A program made the translations under genes and the position numbers. Positions 1 to 11,472 of a stretch of 64,000 bases of DNA are shown here, piece after piece. The stretch comes from Liopterus haemorrhoidalis (taxonomy: Eukaryota; Arthropoda; Insecta; Coleoptera; Dytiscidae). The stretch is from positions 35,479,668 to 35,543,667 of the forward strand of contig OZ020618.1 in NCBI GenBank assembly GCA_963971575.1. Reading direction: 5' to 3'. Numbering within the stretch: the first letter of the stretch is position 1; the number at the start of each line of letters is the position of its first letter. The notes beneath the pieces are model-generated. The model did not search any database. It was not told the DNA's origin and saw nothing but the letters and a program-made list of their open reading frames with translations.

Positions 1-394
1 GTATAAATATATATAAATTAGTTCAATGGGGTTAAATTGGCAGTGATAAGGAGGTAATCTTAGTACTTCATGACCATACGTTTGTACCAATGTATCAATA
101 AAATAAACTGGTTCAGATTTTAATTTCCTTCGTTTTCTCGTGATTTTGTTAGTGAGAAGTTTTTTTATTACGTTTTATAATTCTACGAATTGTTGATTCC
201 GAAATCTTTAAGGCAGCTGCTACTCTTTGACGGACACAAGATAGAGAAATAAGTGGCCCATTGTTCTCTTTTTCGTAATTAAAATATTCTAGCAGATTTA
301 AAATTAAAGTTTGTAAATTTAATAATTGGCCGCAACATCTATTAATTAATATTATTAACAGACACTGACAGCTAAGACAAATAACAAAAAACAT
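1..394 (-). pseudogene. DDE_3/Tc1-mariner-superfamily transposase remnant, internally deleted
   Basis: Read on the minus strand, an 81-residue frame (394 to 149) ends in a helix-turn-helix-like stretch containing RVAAALKISESTIRRIIK, as in the N-terminal domain of insect IS630/Tc1-like transposases. After a frame change, the sequence from about 150 down to 1 reads TYGHEVLRLPPYHCQFNPIE, the conserved region of these enzymes around the last catalytic acid (the PPYxxxxNPIE signature). The central catalytic domain between the two is missing, so this is an internal-deletion derivative that cannot encode an active enzyme. It runs off the left edge of the window, so only one end can be examined and no terminal repeat could be paired. 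Family assignment is from motif memory only. Confidence 0.7.
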
Positions 395-673
395 TTTTAA
401 AATCGCTGAAAAATGGTAACTAGATTATTATATGAATGCACTACTTGACACAGACATGTAACAGTCACCTATCAGCAATCCGACTGTATTAACAGATTAA
501 TAAGATGAGACAGTAAAGATATTTTGTTTTTACTCATAACCCTTTTTTTAATACTTGTTTATTATGTTTAAACGTAGCTAAACTGGATTTTTATTTTCTC
601 AAATTGTAATGAGATTCCTGATAGCAGCCAAAATCTAAATGTGAAAAGGAAAAAGTGACATATTATGAAAAAT

Positions 674-1080
674 AAAGTCCAGGCTATTCCAAACGCTTAG
701 GCGGAACTAAATGGGAATTTCGTTCTTTTAGGTTGTCACGAGAAAGGACCTTGCTTGGGTTATTTCACTTTTTACGTTGGCATGTGAAAATTTAAAATTC
801 CAACTGTGAAACAACGGAAACGAATGACATGTCAAAAATAAAATACTCTTTTACTTATTTTAATGACAAAAAATAAATAAATGGGAAATTTGTATTAAGA
901 ATGACACAAAAAATCAAAATATAAAGCAAATGACATTTTAAAATGATATTAACTTTAACCTAAATATGTTTATTGTAAGTATGACTTACAAAGCTTAAAC
1001 AAAACGGCAAAAAAGCACGATTCAAACGATGAAAGTAACTAGATTTAATTCTACTTAAATATTTGGAATAGGCTTTACGA
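674..1080. repeat. Candidate short MITE
   Basis: GGCTATTCCAAAC near the left end reappears inverted as ATTTGGAATAGGC near 1061-1073, both followed outward by an AAAG-like stretch. The ~400-bp spacing and lack of coding sequence suit a MITE, but the terminal repeat is short and imperfect and no target duplication is clear. Confidence 0.35.
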
Positions 1081-1089
1081 GTTACTAGT

Positions 1090-1184
1090 GAAAGGAATCG
1101 GGAGTCGGAGTCGGTCTTCAAAAATACCGACTGTGGAGTCGAGAGTCGGGAGTCGGTAATTTTTCTGTCGACTCCCCATCCCTG
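1090..1184. repeat. Tiny GGGAGTCGG-rich foldback, probable hAT-type terminus
   Basis: The right end, read inward, is CAGGGATGGGGAGTCGAC, which resembles hAT terminal repeats. The left end carries a degenerate inverted match with GGGAGTCGGAGTCGG. Between them GAGTCGG recurs in both orientations. No exact 8-bp duplication is seen. Confidence 0.4.
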
Positions 1185-3099
1185 GTTCGTAAGTCAAAAA
1201 AGCCTGGGAATCTGTAAAATAGACTTTAGTTACTTACGAGACTCACATCATACTCCCCACATAAATTTTTATCAACTTTAGTGAGTTCAGTTAACAACTG
1301 AAATTACTCTGCTGGATATAATTAAAATTTATTTGTAAAATTAAATCGATTTTGATACTGTAACTAATACAAATCAACGCTTCTTATATTTGAAAGTGGG
1401 TGGTAATAACAGATTCAATTACTTTGCTGTGTACAAAGTATAATATAATTATTGTAATAAAATAAGTAAACCTAAACTAATAAACCATAAAATTATAGTA
1501 AAAAGTTAAAGACCAATTTAATGTTTGCTGTAACAACAGAATAGTTATCTATTATTATGGAACGAAACAGCCAGTAAAAATCTATAATATTCTATAACAA
1601 ACAATTAGTTGATGAAGAATTCTTAATAAAAAAGCATTTCCGCCCTCATTTCGTTCCATAAGATTTGGTTATGCGTGGGCTACAAAAAACATTCTTAGCG
1701 TGACCACAGCGGAGACGAGACTTATTCAATAATGATCTATAGAGATTTTTAATTGAAACTAGCAGCCTTAAATTTAGTGGACTGTAGCTGTATGAAGACG
1801 ATATTTTTTTATTCGAATAATGAATCAACATCCCGTTTAATGTTGACAGGATATTATGGTAGTAGTAAAAAATAAATCTTGAGTAATGCGGTGTTTTTCA
1901 TAAAAATGTTGTAATATAGTGGGTTTATGAGCTGTAATTTCGTATATAAGACGTTAACGCACACCTTATATATTTTTTTTGGAAACCACAACAGAAATGT
2001 TTATTACATTATTGAATACTTACTCTTTTTTACTTCACGTTTATTCACTATCTTATATAACAGGGGTGTACATGACGTTGATCACGAACTAACGATTAAC
2101 CGCGTAATGATTTTTTGTCCATCGTGAATAATGTACTTCTCCATATATTTTTTAGAATCAATAGTGAAAAATTTATTAACCCTCTAGTTTCCAACACCGC
2201 CTCGATGCGGATTATATATAAATCCTTTTAAAAATACAATACGTGCAAATTTCATCGAAATGCCCATGGCCGCCTATACACTACTGCGCAATGAAACAAT
2301 TACAAACGCCGATTGAGCAAAATTACACGTGTTTCTACTAACAATAATCAGTTGAGTACAAGAGATGACGTATTATGGATGTTTGCCTTACATTACATGT
2401 AAAAATTATACAATTTACAGAACTAGAGGGGTTGTAATTCGCGAATAATAAATACACCAGAAAAATAAAATAATTATTGTTCTCCCATACAAAACTTTTG
2501 GTGTATTTAAACCTTTTGGCATATATAAGCCCTTTTGGCACTACCCGTCCAGATCCGACTTAGGGCGGACTTACCGTTTATAGGTCTACAAATAATAAGT
2601 TACAATTTAGGTTAAATCTGAATGCAAATTTAGCATTAGTAAAAAAAAAAAAATTGTCATCTAGAGAGTTAAGTAATAGCTAACTCCTCTTTAGTAGAAA
2701 TTATTTCCTTAAAAACGGTGTATTTTTTCATTAGTAATGTCAATAGTTCGTGACACACGTGTTGATAGTTTGCTCTGTAAAATATTGTTTTATAGTGATA
2801 AACTTCTCTAAATAATTAAAATTTTCCCGTTAATTACTGCAGTGCAAGCATTGTTGAGTGATAAATTTTAGTTACTTTAAGTGTTACTCTTTAATAAATA
2901 TTGATTAATTTAATTATTAATTAATCAATTTGAGAGGTTATTATTCAATAAAGTGCATTTTCCCGTGTGACGCACACGCATACTTATCGGTCAGTGACCT
3001 TCATCTCTGTAAAACAAGTGTGCCAAACAAGTGATACCAACTTAATTTCTATTTGCTAATCCATTTGTCAAACGGCAGTGGTCTGATACGGACTTGTCA

Positions 3100-4065
3100 A
3101 TGGCCCCTCCTACAATGTCATGTGTAACTTGCAACAGAAACATCACGCCTGTTAAATCTCCAGGACTTCAATGTTCTGGCCCATGTAAGAATTACTATCA
3201 TGCTTCCTGCGCTGGTTTGGACAATAAAATTCTGCAATCGATCAATTCCTGTAATACTGATGGTTTTTCTTGGTCCTGCAACAAATGCAGGTTAGCTCCC
3301 GGAAGCCCTTCTAAAGCAATCATTATAGCTGAAGAAGATGAGGAATCAGATGAGACGCCCACTTTGGCCACAATTTTAAGAGCTATTAGAACCATTACAA
3401 ATCAGTTAAAAGACTATCAGGCTTTTACTGACTCTGTTAAATTTTGTAATGATAAGGTGGATGATTTCAATAAAAAACTATCTGAACTGGACATAAAGTG
3501 TAAAAATATTGATAAGTTGCAAAATGACTTTGTAATAATCCAAAACTCTGCCGAAATGTACAAAAATAGGTGCGAAGAATTGGAGCAATACACTAGAATG
3601 GATAATATTGAGATCTCAGGTGTTGTGGAGAATAACAACGAGGATATTTATGCTACTCTAAAGCAGATTGGGGATAATATTAAATGTGAAATTAAGAAGA
3701 CTGATATTAGCGTAGTGCATAGGGTCCAACACATGAATGCAGCCAGTAAAGTCCCACGGAACATTGTCATTAGATTATGCTCCCGTCATAAGAAAAATGA
3801 AATCATAGCAGCTGCCAAACGCTCTAAGAAATCAATGGTAAATAATAAACCCGGCCTAACCATACCAGGTGTAGGTGATTCAATTTTTATCAATGATCAT
3901 TTAACACCATCAAATAAATTGTTGTTAAAACAAGCGAAACTTGTAGCTAAAGAAAAACTATATAAATTTATCTGGGTACAAAACTGCTCCATTTTAATAA
4001 GGAAAAACGAAACCTCTCCGATAAAAATAATAAAATGTTTAAACGACTTAAATAAAATTATCTAA
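3100..4065 (+). CDS. LINE-1 ORF1 protein with PHD-type zinc finger
   Basis: The open frame is 321 codons from the ATG at 3100; the frame is open slightly upstream but without an ATG. Residues ~7-55 hold a Cys/His finger (CVTCNRN, CSGPCKNYYHASC, then CNKC) with PHD-like spacing, as found in ORF1 of many insect CR1/jockey-group LINEs. Residues ~95-160 are rich in charged heptads and look like a coiled coil. From ~165 there is a region resembling the RRM-like and C-terminal domains of LINE nucleic-acid-binding proteins (NIEISGV, later VHRV). The expected role is binding the element's RNA to form the ribonucleoprotein. ORF2 starts 47 bases after its stop. There are no internal stops, so it could still supply protein to related copies. 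Confidence 0.85.
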   Translation: MAPPTMSCVTCNRNITPVKSPGLQCSGPCKNYYHASCAGLDNKILQSINSCNTDGFSWSCNKCRLAPGSPSKAIIIAEEDEESDETPTLATILRAIRTITNQLKDYQAFTDSVKFCNDKVDDFNKKLSELDIKCKNIDKLQNDFVIIQNSAEMYKNRCEELEQYTRMDNIEISGVVENNNEDIYATLKQIGDNIKCEIKKTDISVVHRVQHMNAASKVPRNIVIRLCSRHKKNEIIAAAKRSKKSMVNNKPGLTIPGVGDSIFINDHLTPSNKLLLKQAKLVAKEKLYKFIWVQNCSILIRKNETSPIKIIKCLNDLNKII

Positions 4066-4112
4066 ATTCTAGCAAATAATTAAACAATATTCAATTTAAA
4101 ACTTTAGTTAAA

Positions 4113-6941
4113 ATGGCTGATGTTTACTATCAAAATGTGCGAGGTTTACGCACAAAATCTCATACATTTTTTTGTTCTCTAAAAAACAACAATTTCAAAA
4201 TAATAGCACTAACTGAGACGTTCTTATGTGACGGAATCAATTCAGCAGAGTATTTTGATGACAGCTATACAGTATATCGGCGTGATCGTGAGAGTGCTAC
4301 GCCGGGCGGGGGTGTTTTAATTGCCCTACACCGTTCTTTGGTTTCACAGAACAAACAGGTTGGCGGTCACAGGCTGAAGATATCTGGGTGTCGTTCAACA
4401 TATCAACAGCTGGTGATAAAGTGTGCTGCGTTTATTTGCCTCCCCGTGATGATTATGCCTTATCTGAATTTGTTAACAATGTTACACGTATTTGCAACAA
4501 TGTCCCAAACGACGTCATAATAATTTTGGGGGATTTTAATGTACCCGAAGCCCAATGGACACAAGAATTTCCTAATATTAATTTCATAGTGAACGGCAAC
4601 GACTTAAGAACACAATTAATTAACAATATGGCTTCGTTTGGAAACTTGCTGCAATTCTCTAATCAATGTAATCCTGGATATAATGTGTTAGACTTAGTTT
4701 TTTGTAATAAATACCATTCTATATCAAAGGTGTGTAGGTGCGACAGTCCGCTCATCAAAGAAGATATTTATCATATATCTGTTATTGTTCATCTAAATTT
4801 TGAAACATATTGTACTATCAGTAATAAACCTAAAAAAATATATAATTTTAAACGTGGTCAGTATGACAAAATTAATAATGAACTACATAGCCACGATTGG
4901 GTCACGATTTTCGCACCTTCAAATGCTAATGATAATGTAACGTACTTGTACAGTTTCCTGAACAATTTGATTGAATTGTATATACCTAAACTAAGAAAAT
5001 ACAAAAATAATTATCCAATTTGGTTTAAACACTCAACAATTAAAATTGTTCAGGAAAAAAACAAATACCATAAAATGTGGAAAAAATATAATAATACGCA
5101 AGATTATTTGACATTCTCTTTATTGCGAGGTAGATCTAAATTTCATATTGAAAATGATTACAAAGATTACGTTAGCGAAATTCAAGACTGTATTATAACA
5201 GAGCCCAAGAAAATTTGGAATTTTGTGCGGAACAAACAAAGGAACACTGAAATACCTTTAAATATCAAATATAACAATAAAACATTTGGAACTGCTGAGG
5301 AAGTCTGTAACAGTTTTCTATCGCATTTTTTTATCAGTTTATGAAACTAATTCTCAAACGGATTTTAATCAAAATAATTCCACAAATTATACGTTCACTG
5401 TAGGTAAAATTGTTTTTAGTGTCGATGCTGTTTTGGAATCAATCAATAAAATTAATGTCAATAAAGGGGCAGGGCCTGATGGAATTTCACCACTTTTCAT
5501 AAAGATGTGTTCAAGTACTCTTGCGCTTCCTTTACAGATTATCTTTAATAAATCTTTGTCCGAAGGCATTTTTCCGTCGGTGTGGAAACAAGCCCATATA
5601 ATTCCAATTTTTAAATCTGGTGACAGAACATTGGTTACAAACTATAGGCCGATATCTATTTTAAATATATTTTCAAAAGTTTTTGAGTCCCTGGTGTACG
5701 ACGTTTTATACAATACATTTAAAAACAATTTACTAACAAACCAGCACGGATTTGTTGCGGGTCGATCTGTCGAAACAAACCTTCTCATATTTAGCAACTA
5801 TTTACATAACGCACTTGATAAAGGCAAACAAGTTGATACCGTGTATACAGACTTTCGTAAAGTCTTTGATAAACTAAATCATTCTGTCTTAATAAATAAA
5901 CTTGCAAATTTAGGTATTCATGGTGATTTGTTACGGTGGCTTGAAAATTATTTAACCAAAAGACTGTTGGCTGTTTATGTTCATGGTTATCTGTCAAAAT
6001 ATGAGGAGGTAAATTCAGGGGTGGCCCAGGGTTCGAAATTAGGGCCTTTGTTATTCTTATTTTATATAAATGATATTTCAAAATGTTTTGAATTTTCAGA
6101 ATTTTTACTATTTGCTGATGACCTAAAATTATTTCGTATCATTAATTCTATTGAAGACTGTTTATTACTTCAAAAAGATCTCGACAGATTAAGCGACTAT
6201 TGCATCAAAAATCACTTACATTTAAGTAGTGAGAAATGTCAATACATTACATTTACACATAACAGGAATAACTTTAATTATATTTACACCATAGATAATG
6301 TTTCTCTTAAGATCGTTACCAATATTAGAGACCTTGGTGTAATATTTGACTCTAAACTGCTATTCAACAACCACATTGATAAACTTTGCAATAAATCGCT
6401 AAAAATGTTAGGATTTATAATACGCACGACCAAGAATTTTTATAATTTAACTTCATTAAATGCTCTGTATTACGCGTACGTCCATAGTAGATTAAACTTT
6501 GCTTCATCTGTATGGAACCCTGGCTACAATGTGCACATTAACCGCATCGAAGCGATTCAAAATAAATATTTGAAATATTTATCTTATAAATTCAAATTTC
6601 GATTTAAAACATATAATGATGCTTGTGTACATTTTAATTTAACACCCCTTACTACTAGACGCAAAATAAATGATTATGTAATTCTATATAAATTATTAAA
6701 CAGTAAAATTGATTCTCCTGAATTACTATTTGAAATTAATATCCACATATCGACATACAATACCCGCAACAATAATCTTTTCTGGAACCCTATAGCTCGT
6801 ACTCAATGCTGTAAAAATTCTCCACTTTACCGTATAAATAATATGAAAAACTTAAACACTGATATTTTTAATATGTCACTCAAAGAATTCAAGAAGACAA
6901 TTCTCAACTCTATTGCCGCAGGGTTAGGAGAGAATTTATAA
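4113..6941 (+). pseudogene. LINE-1 ORF2: endonuclease plus reverse transcriptase, two frameshifts
   Basis: The endonuclease begins MADVYYQNVRGL and keeps its catalytic signatures: the N of YQNVRGL, the E of LTETFL, GDFN, and a D-x-x-H pair in EDIYHISV. A frameshift near 4370 moves the reading frame, and a second near 5328 falls in a run of eight Ts, a likely slippage site. The RT frame (to 6941) includes YRPISILNIFSKVFE, the A-box-like YTDFRKVFDKLNH (usually an A where this has V), GVAQGSKLGPLL, and the catalytic FADD near residue 277 of that frame. It ends without a zinc knuckle or RNase H, as is normal for jockey/CR1. The protein would nick the target and copy the RNA in place. Both breaks are read directly from the sequence. 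Confidence 0.9.
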
Positions 6942-7173
6942 TTATTTTTAAAAAAATCAATAAAAACATGAATTTAGTGCGTCTTTCCTTACCTTGCGTC
7001 AATCTAAGTGAATTGTACTATTGCATATTTTACAGTTGTATCAACATAATTTATATTTAATTTATATTTTTTATTAATTATTAAGTTGTGAGCACATTGT
7101 GGGTTTGTCCTGTTGTGTCTCCCCATTAGTACTAAATAAAAATAAAAATAAATTACTTATATAATTATCTTGA

Positions 7174-7245
7174 TTTTTAGGGTTTTGTAGGTATGACCAA
7201 AAAACCCTTATACCGTCATTTTGTCGTCTGACTGTCTGTCTGTCT
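7174..7245 (-). repeat. Fragment of dispersed family R (terminal part)
   Basis: TTTTTAGGGTTTTGTAGG and the following GTCATTTTGTCGTCTGAC with GTCT repeats match the terminus of the R copies at 61310 (same orientation) and 56211 (inverted). It begins 13 bases after the LINE-1 target duplication. Confidence 0.65.
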
Positions 7246-7515
7246 TCACAATTTACTTGATATAGTCAGGATTTGAACCAACGTTCATACCCTTGCTAAC
7301 TGTCAATAAAAATATCAAACTCTCTAACGCTTGCAGTCACGGGCTTGCTAATATAAGTAAGGTTAAATTATTGTCAAAACTTATTTTATTAGCCTCACCA
7401 TTACTCTACAAAACAATATTTAGTGAATTTTGGACTTTTGTCAGTTGGTCTGTCTGTGATTATGAATTTTTCGGTCTGTTTGACTTTCTATGCTGATTTT
7501 GTTTGGTTACATACA

Positions 7516-7672
7516 GACCAATTCTGTAACTCAGTTACTATGATCATAGTAACTAAATTTGTCACTATGAGCAAGGTCAGTGACTCTCATGAATGAAAGT
7601 CATTATACTTTTATAATATTTTATCTTGTAGTAACGTTACTACACAGTAACTTTTGACAGAATTGATCTGAT
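7516..7672. repeat. Short foldback MITE
   Basis: CAGACCAATTCTGTAAC on the left and an inverted CAGATCAATTCTGTC on the right enclose ~155 bp that also pairs internally (GTTACTATGATCATAGTAAC). It is non-coding. The duplication is unclear, so the superfamily is not assigned. Confidence 0.5.
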
Positions 7673-8719
7673 TGCCAACAAATTTAGATACCGATGGTGG
7701 AAGAACCGACAAGTCGACGCACTTATAATTGCTACATGACATTAATAGTAATACATAATTAAAACTGAATCTTGAATCAACATACGTCTTAGTGCACTTA
7801 TAGTAAGTGGCACTAAGAGTTTCTACTTAATACCTTACAACAAAAAGTAAATAAATCGAAATTACAAATATTATATATTTTAAGACAATCTTATTTTAAA
7901 AAATTCCAAGTGTAACATTTCGATTAACATTCATGTGCATTAAGCTGCATATTGCATGCCTTTCCTTAACTAAATGTCATCGCGCCGATTACAACAAATC
8001 TCGCTCAAAATTACAAAGACGAACAGTAAATATGATCAATTTAGGCAATAAGGTTAGGTTTAGTTACTAAAAATCTAGGACAGCAGAATTATGAAAACGA
8101 TTATAGATAATAAACATTTTACGAAGTCACCGTAGTTGGTTTAATGACACACAGATGTCGGACTATTCGTAACAGACTAATTTCCAAGAGCTGTAAATGC
8201 TACACGAACGTTAAAACAATCTATTAAGCATATGCAAAAGGTACAGTGCAGAGTGAACTAATTTAAAGAGAACTGAACGCAGCTTTAGATTGTCTATTAG
8301 GTAACTATTAGGATTTTTAACAGATTTTTAGACCAACCTTTCTGGTTAAATGGTAATAGGTAGCGGAACATTTTTTTTTTTAACTTTTTCGAATTAATCT
8401 GCACAACAGTTTTTTGAAAATGACGTATACATTTTGCAAACGATGTTTATTTTTTGCATATGCATTTGCATGCTAAAATTTAACTTATCAGATTCAGCCG
8501 TTCGGCCACAATTTGTACCATTCACAGACAGAGAGAGGCATGAGTGACGGTATAAGACAATTTGAATACAAAAAGTATGTACTTAATTTCAAGAAAACAG
8601 CTGTGGCGAACACAGAACCAACCATCCGCACGAATAAACTACTTTCTAACAGAAATTATTATTGAAATAGAGAATAACGTGTTATATTATGTTGTAAATT
8701 TCATTCAAAAAAGTGTCTC
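7673..8719. other. Gene-free stretch containing a fragment of the 39.6-kb foldback family
   Basis: Positions 8027-8128 match the right arm of the foldback at 39612-39983, sharing AAAATCTAGGACAGCAGAAT. Around 8525-8560 a short stretch with CAGACAGAGAG and GTGACGGTATAAG recalls family R. Nothing else is recognised. Confidence 0.5.
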
Positions 8720-9065
8720 AAATAGAAGTTGATAGTTATTATTTTTATAGCATCTTTCGTGAAGTAAATATTTTCGAAATATTTTTGTTGTGAAATATTA
8801 GTGAAACACTTATAAGAAACACATATAAACTATCCATTCCGGTGGACGGATCGGTGCTAAAAATTGATCAATTGAGATACCTATTCACATCGAAAGGTTA
8901 AATATGTAATTCCTTAAAAATCCGTTACCGAATTGCTTCTATACGTGTCCACAGACCGACATCATGCTAAAAACAGTTGCTTCGTGTTACAAGCCTAATA
9001 CGTGCTTATCTGTTAAAATCTCGAAAAGTCAATATTGGTATAGTTACAATAATTTTCTCTCTATC

Positions 9066-10107
9066 GAGTCTATTCTGTATCTTAAAAAGTTAAAAATTAA
9101 CCTCAAGGTCGAAGTTAAAAGAAATTTTAACCGCGCTTTACAATATTTTTTTATTATGTAACCCTATGGCGTGTAAATTTTAAATTGAGTGTGGTTAATT
9201 CTATAGGTTATATTTGGAATATTAACTCCAGTCAAATACATGGTGTTAACTTTTAACCAGCTGTAATTCTAACCTCTATACGTCAAATAGCCAGCAAAAA
9301 TCAATTTTTAGAGTTAATCATGGCAAGTCTGTTTATTTTAAACCAATTATTACTAGAACAAATTGAAGATCAAGAAGTTAATAAGAGAAAAATTAATATA
9401 GGTGAATAAAAAATGTATACAAATGCTTTTCAGGAGATCAGTTTGAATTAAACAAAAGTAATTGAGTGCTATGAGTGATCCCTTAAATGTATCTGAAGAA
9501 ACATTATAAAATACTTTAATTTGTCTAAAATTTCTACGGAATATCTCGTTTTACAAATGTCTTTTTGTTTTGAAAATCCGAAATAAACCAAAAGATTTCC
9601 CGATACATAGCAAGTAAATATTTAAAACTTTAAAATTATGTTACACTAATAAATTTTGATTTCTTTGTTTGTTTAAAAATAAAAATAAAGGTAGATATAA
9701 CCTGAAAATGAAAGTATCTTATTATAGAAGAAAGATAAGAGAGAAAAAATATTGATACATTTCGTTAGGGTAATATTATATTATTTTCTTTCTACGCCCA
9801 TAATTATTTATTTATAAATGTTGTACATTTCCAAAATATAGATTTACTATACTTAAACGTTGTTGATTCACCATAAACTCTTGTGTATAAATCCACACTT
9901 ACACCAGAAAAATACGACCCTTGTAGATAATTTCACAACATATTTTTAACCATAAAGTTAAAAAGTTAGAACTTAACGCTTGGGTTATAACTTGAGATAC
10001 AGAATAAGAAACAAGGTTAAAATTTTAACACCTAGTTAAAATGTTACTTTTTAAAAAACATTTTTAACCAAATCTTTTTAACCACAAAAGATACAGAATA
10101 GACCCGT
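9066..10107 (+). mobile_element. PIF/Harbinger-like non-autonomous element
   Basis: The ends carry inverted repeats, GAGTCTATTCTGTATCTT on the left and GGGTCTATTCTGTATCTT read inward on the right, with AGTTAAAA/GGTTAAAA following. The insertion interrupts repeat S, whose copy at 34.7 kb supplies an approximate empty site. G-rich outer ends and a small ORF resembling the start of Harbinger transposases suggest PIF/Harbinger, but a clean TWA duplication is not visible. Confidence 0.5.
9320..9409 (+). pseudogene. Small ORF, possible start of a Harbinger transposase
   Basis: This is a 29-codon ORF with a clear ATG, MASLFILNQLLLEQIEDQE and then a basic end. Harbinger transposases often begin with a similar short Leu-rich then acidic stretch. 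The stop comes before any catalytic motif and no continuation was found downstream, so it is at most an N-terminal relic. Confidence 0.3.
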
Positions 10108-10150
10108 GTATGTGGCGGTCGGAAAAAATCAGAATGAAATTAAATAAAAC

Positions 10151-11070
10151 AATAAAAAGCAAATTTTATTTATAATTATTGCTAAGATCGAACATAGAAA
10201 ATATAGATTTTAATCAAAAAAATCAATAGAAAATTTCAAATGGTGTAATGCTGTAAGCACTTTATAAATTAGATTCCTAAATAAAAAACCTTAATAAAAA
10301 GTGGAGGTAAGTGAATAACACATATTACAGGTCTCACGATTTGTCTGCTATTGAAGCCTTGTAATTTTGACACTTAACGTGGCTCACCTGGATTTTTTTT
10401 TTTCTTCGTGAAATGTAATATTGAAGTATTTTAGAACAAGAGTGGAGTTTTTTCATTATTGCTTTACTGACATTCTGAAGTGTGAAACACGAAAACGCTA
10501 TTATAATTCGGTTCGCGTTACAAACGAAATTATACCTTGTATATTTTCGTTACGTCTTTCTTAGTACATATGTAGCTCGTTCACATACGGATATATCACG
10601 TAAAATTATTCTGTTATGTAGCTAGAATATTTATCGTATTATTCTAAAGAATAATGAAAAAATAAACGCAATCGAAAATTAACTATTTTTATTGTAACAT
10701 ATATAACGAGTATTTGGTAACTGTTTAAGCATTGATAACTGCTTTATTATAAGAAATACAGATGAGGCCAGCGACAAACTTATATAAACGTACACCTATA
10801 TTTTTGAAGTATACGGAATACTAACAACATTTTTCACCCGGAGGCACAAACTGTCCGTATACTTGCCTGAGTAAGTACGATAATCAGCTGTTTACATAAA
10901 AACATCTCTTTACCAAGTAAACTCGGTTCTATTGTTACAATGTTCCATGTTTTTTCGAGAGACTTCAAGATTGTTCCATGGTTGCCATGGATATGTCTTA
11001 CTAGAACTCTCTGGATTATTCCACGAAATTCCACCATAGGCGTCCCATGAGGGAAATCAAAACATTTTCG
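10151..11070. other. No recognisable gene
   Basis: AT-rich sequence with a somewhat GC-richer block at 10830-11040. The minus frame in that block (67 codons) has no motif I know. Nothing is called. Confidence 0.4.
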
Positions 11071-11472
11071 TCACAATATATAAACGGTTATGTCTCCCTG
11101 TCTGTCTAACTATCTGTCTGTCTGTATATCAGTATGTGCGCGTGTCACTCGAGAACAGCTGATCAAATTTACGATTTTTTTCTATATGTAGCTATATCAT
11201 CTGGCCTGGTTTTCAGCTGTTTTATTAAAATTGGTTCAGTAGTTGTAAAGTTAAAAAGATATTTGAGCGACTCTTATTTGAGCACGCGGGTAAAACTACC
11301 TTCATATTTTTTGTTCACATTTGCGCATTTTCTTGAAACTATCAGCGAAACCATAGGTTTCGTCAGCGGCAAAGTTGGTACACAATTCATACCTACATTA
11401 ATCAGAATTAAAAAAAAAAATTAAATCTGTTCAGTAGTTCCAAAAATATTAAGACATTTGTTCGCGCATGTA

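Larger units (their letters stand above)
395..2980. other. Gene-free AT-rich stretch with small foldback remnants
   Basis: No convincing coding region was found on either strand. The short frames here lack codon structure or known motifs. Two small inverted-repeat candidates are listed separately. The rest shows nothing I can name. Confidence 0.5.
2988..7153 (+). mobile_element. LINE-1: full-length jockey/CR1-group non-LTR retrotransposon
   Basis: The element holds a PHD-finger ORF1, then an apurinic endonuclease plus reverse transcriptase ORF2, and ends in an A-rich tail with repeated AAATA. TACTTAT occurs immediately before 2988 (2981-2987) and immediately after the tail (7154-7160), which I read as a 7-bp target-site duplication. 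This gives a 4166-bp insertion with a ~110-bp 5' leader before ORF1, i.e. a full-length copy. ORF1 is intact while ORF2 has two frameshifts, so the copy is dead for autonomous movement but fairly young. The clade is inferred from domain order and RT motifs; jockey versus CR1 would need a phylogeny. Confidence 0.85.
8720..10150 (+). repeat. Dispersed repeat S, copy 1, split by a Harbinger-like insertion
   Basis: The stretch 8720-9065 resumes at 10108 (GTATGTGGCGGTCGG). It parallels 34340-34750, where ATGTTGGCGGTCGG follows without interruption. Shared landmarks are TTTTTGTTGTGAAATAT, CAGACATCATGCTAAAAA (here CCGACATCATGC) and ATCTCGAAAAGTCA. The family class is unknown. Confidence 0.5.

Noticed and set aside
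5310..5345. Programmed ribosomal frameshift in LINE-1 ORF2
   Set aside because: The run of T is a simple homopolymer and a second unrelated shift exists near 4370, so mutation or sequencing slip is more likely.
10834..11037. 67-codon minus frame MVEFRGIIQRVLVR
   Set aside because: It looks protein-like in part, but there is no motif, no supporting context and no continuation.
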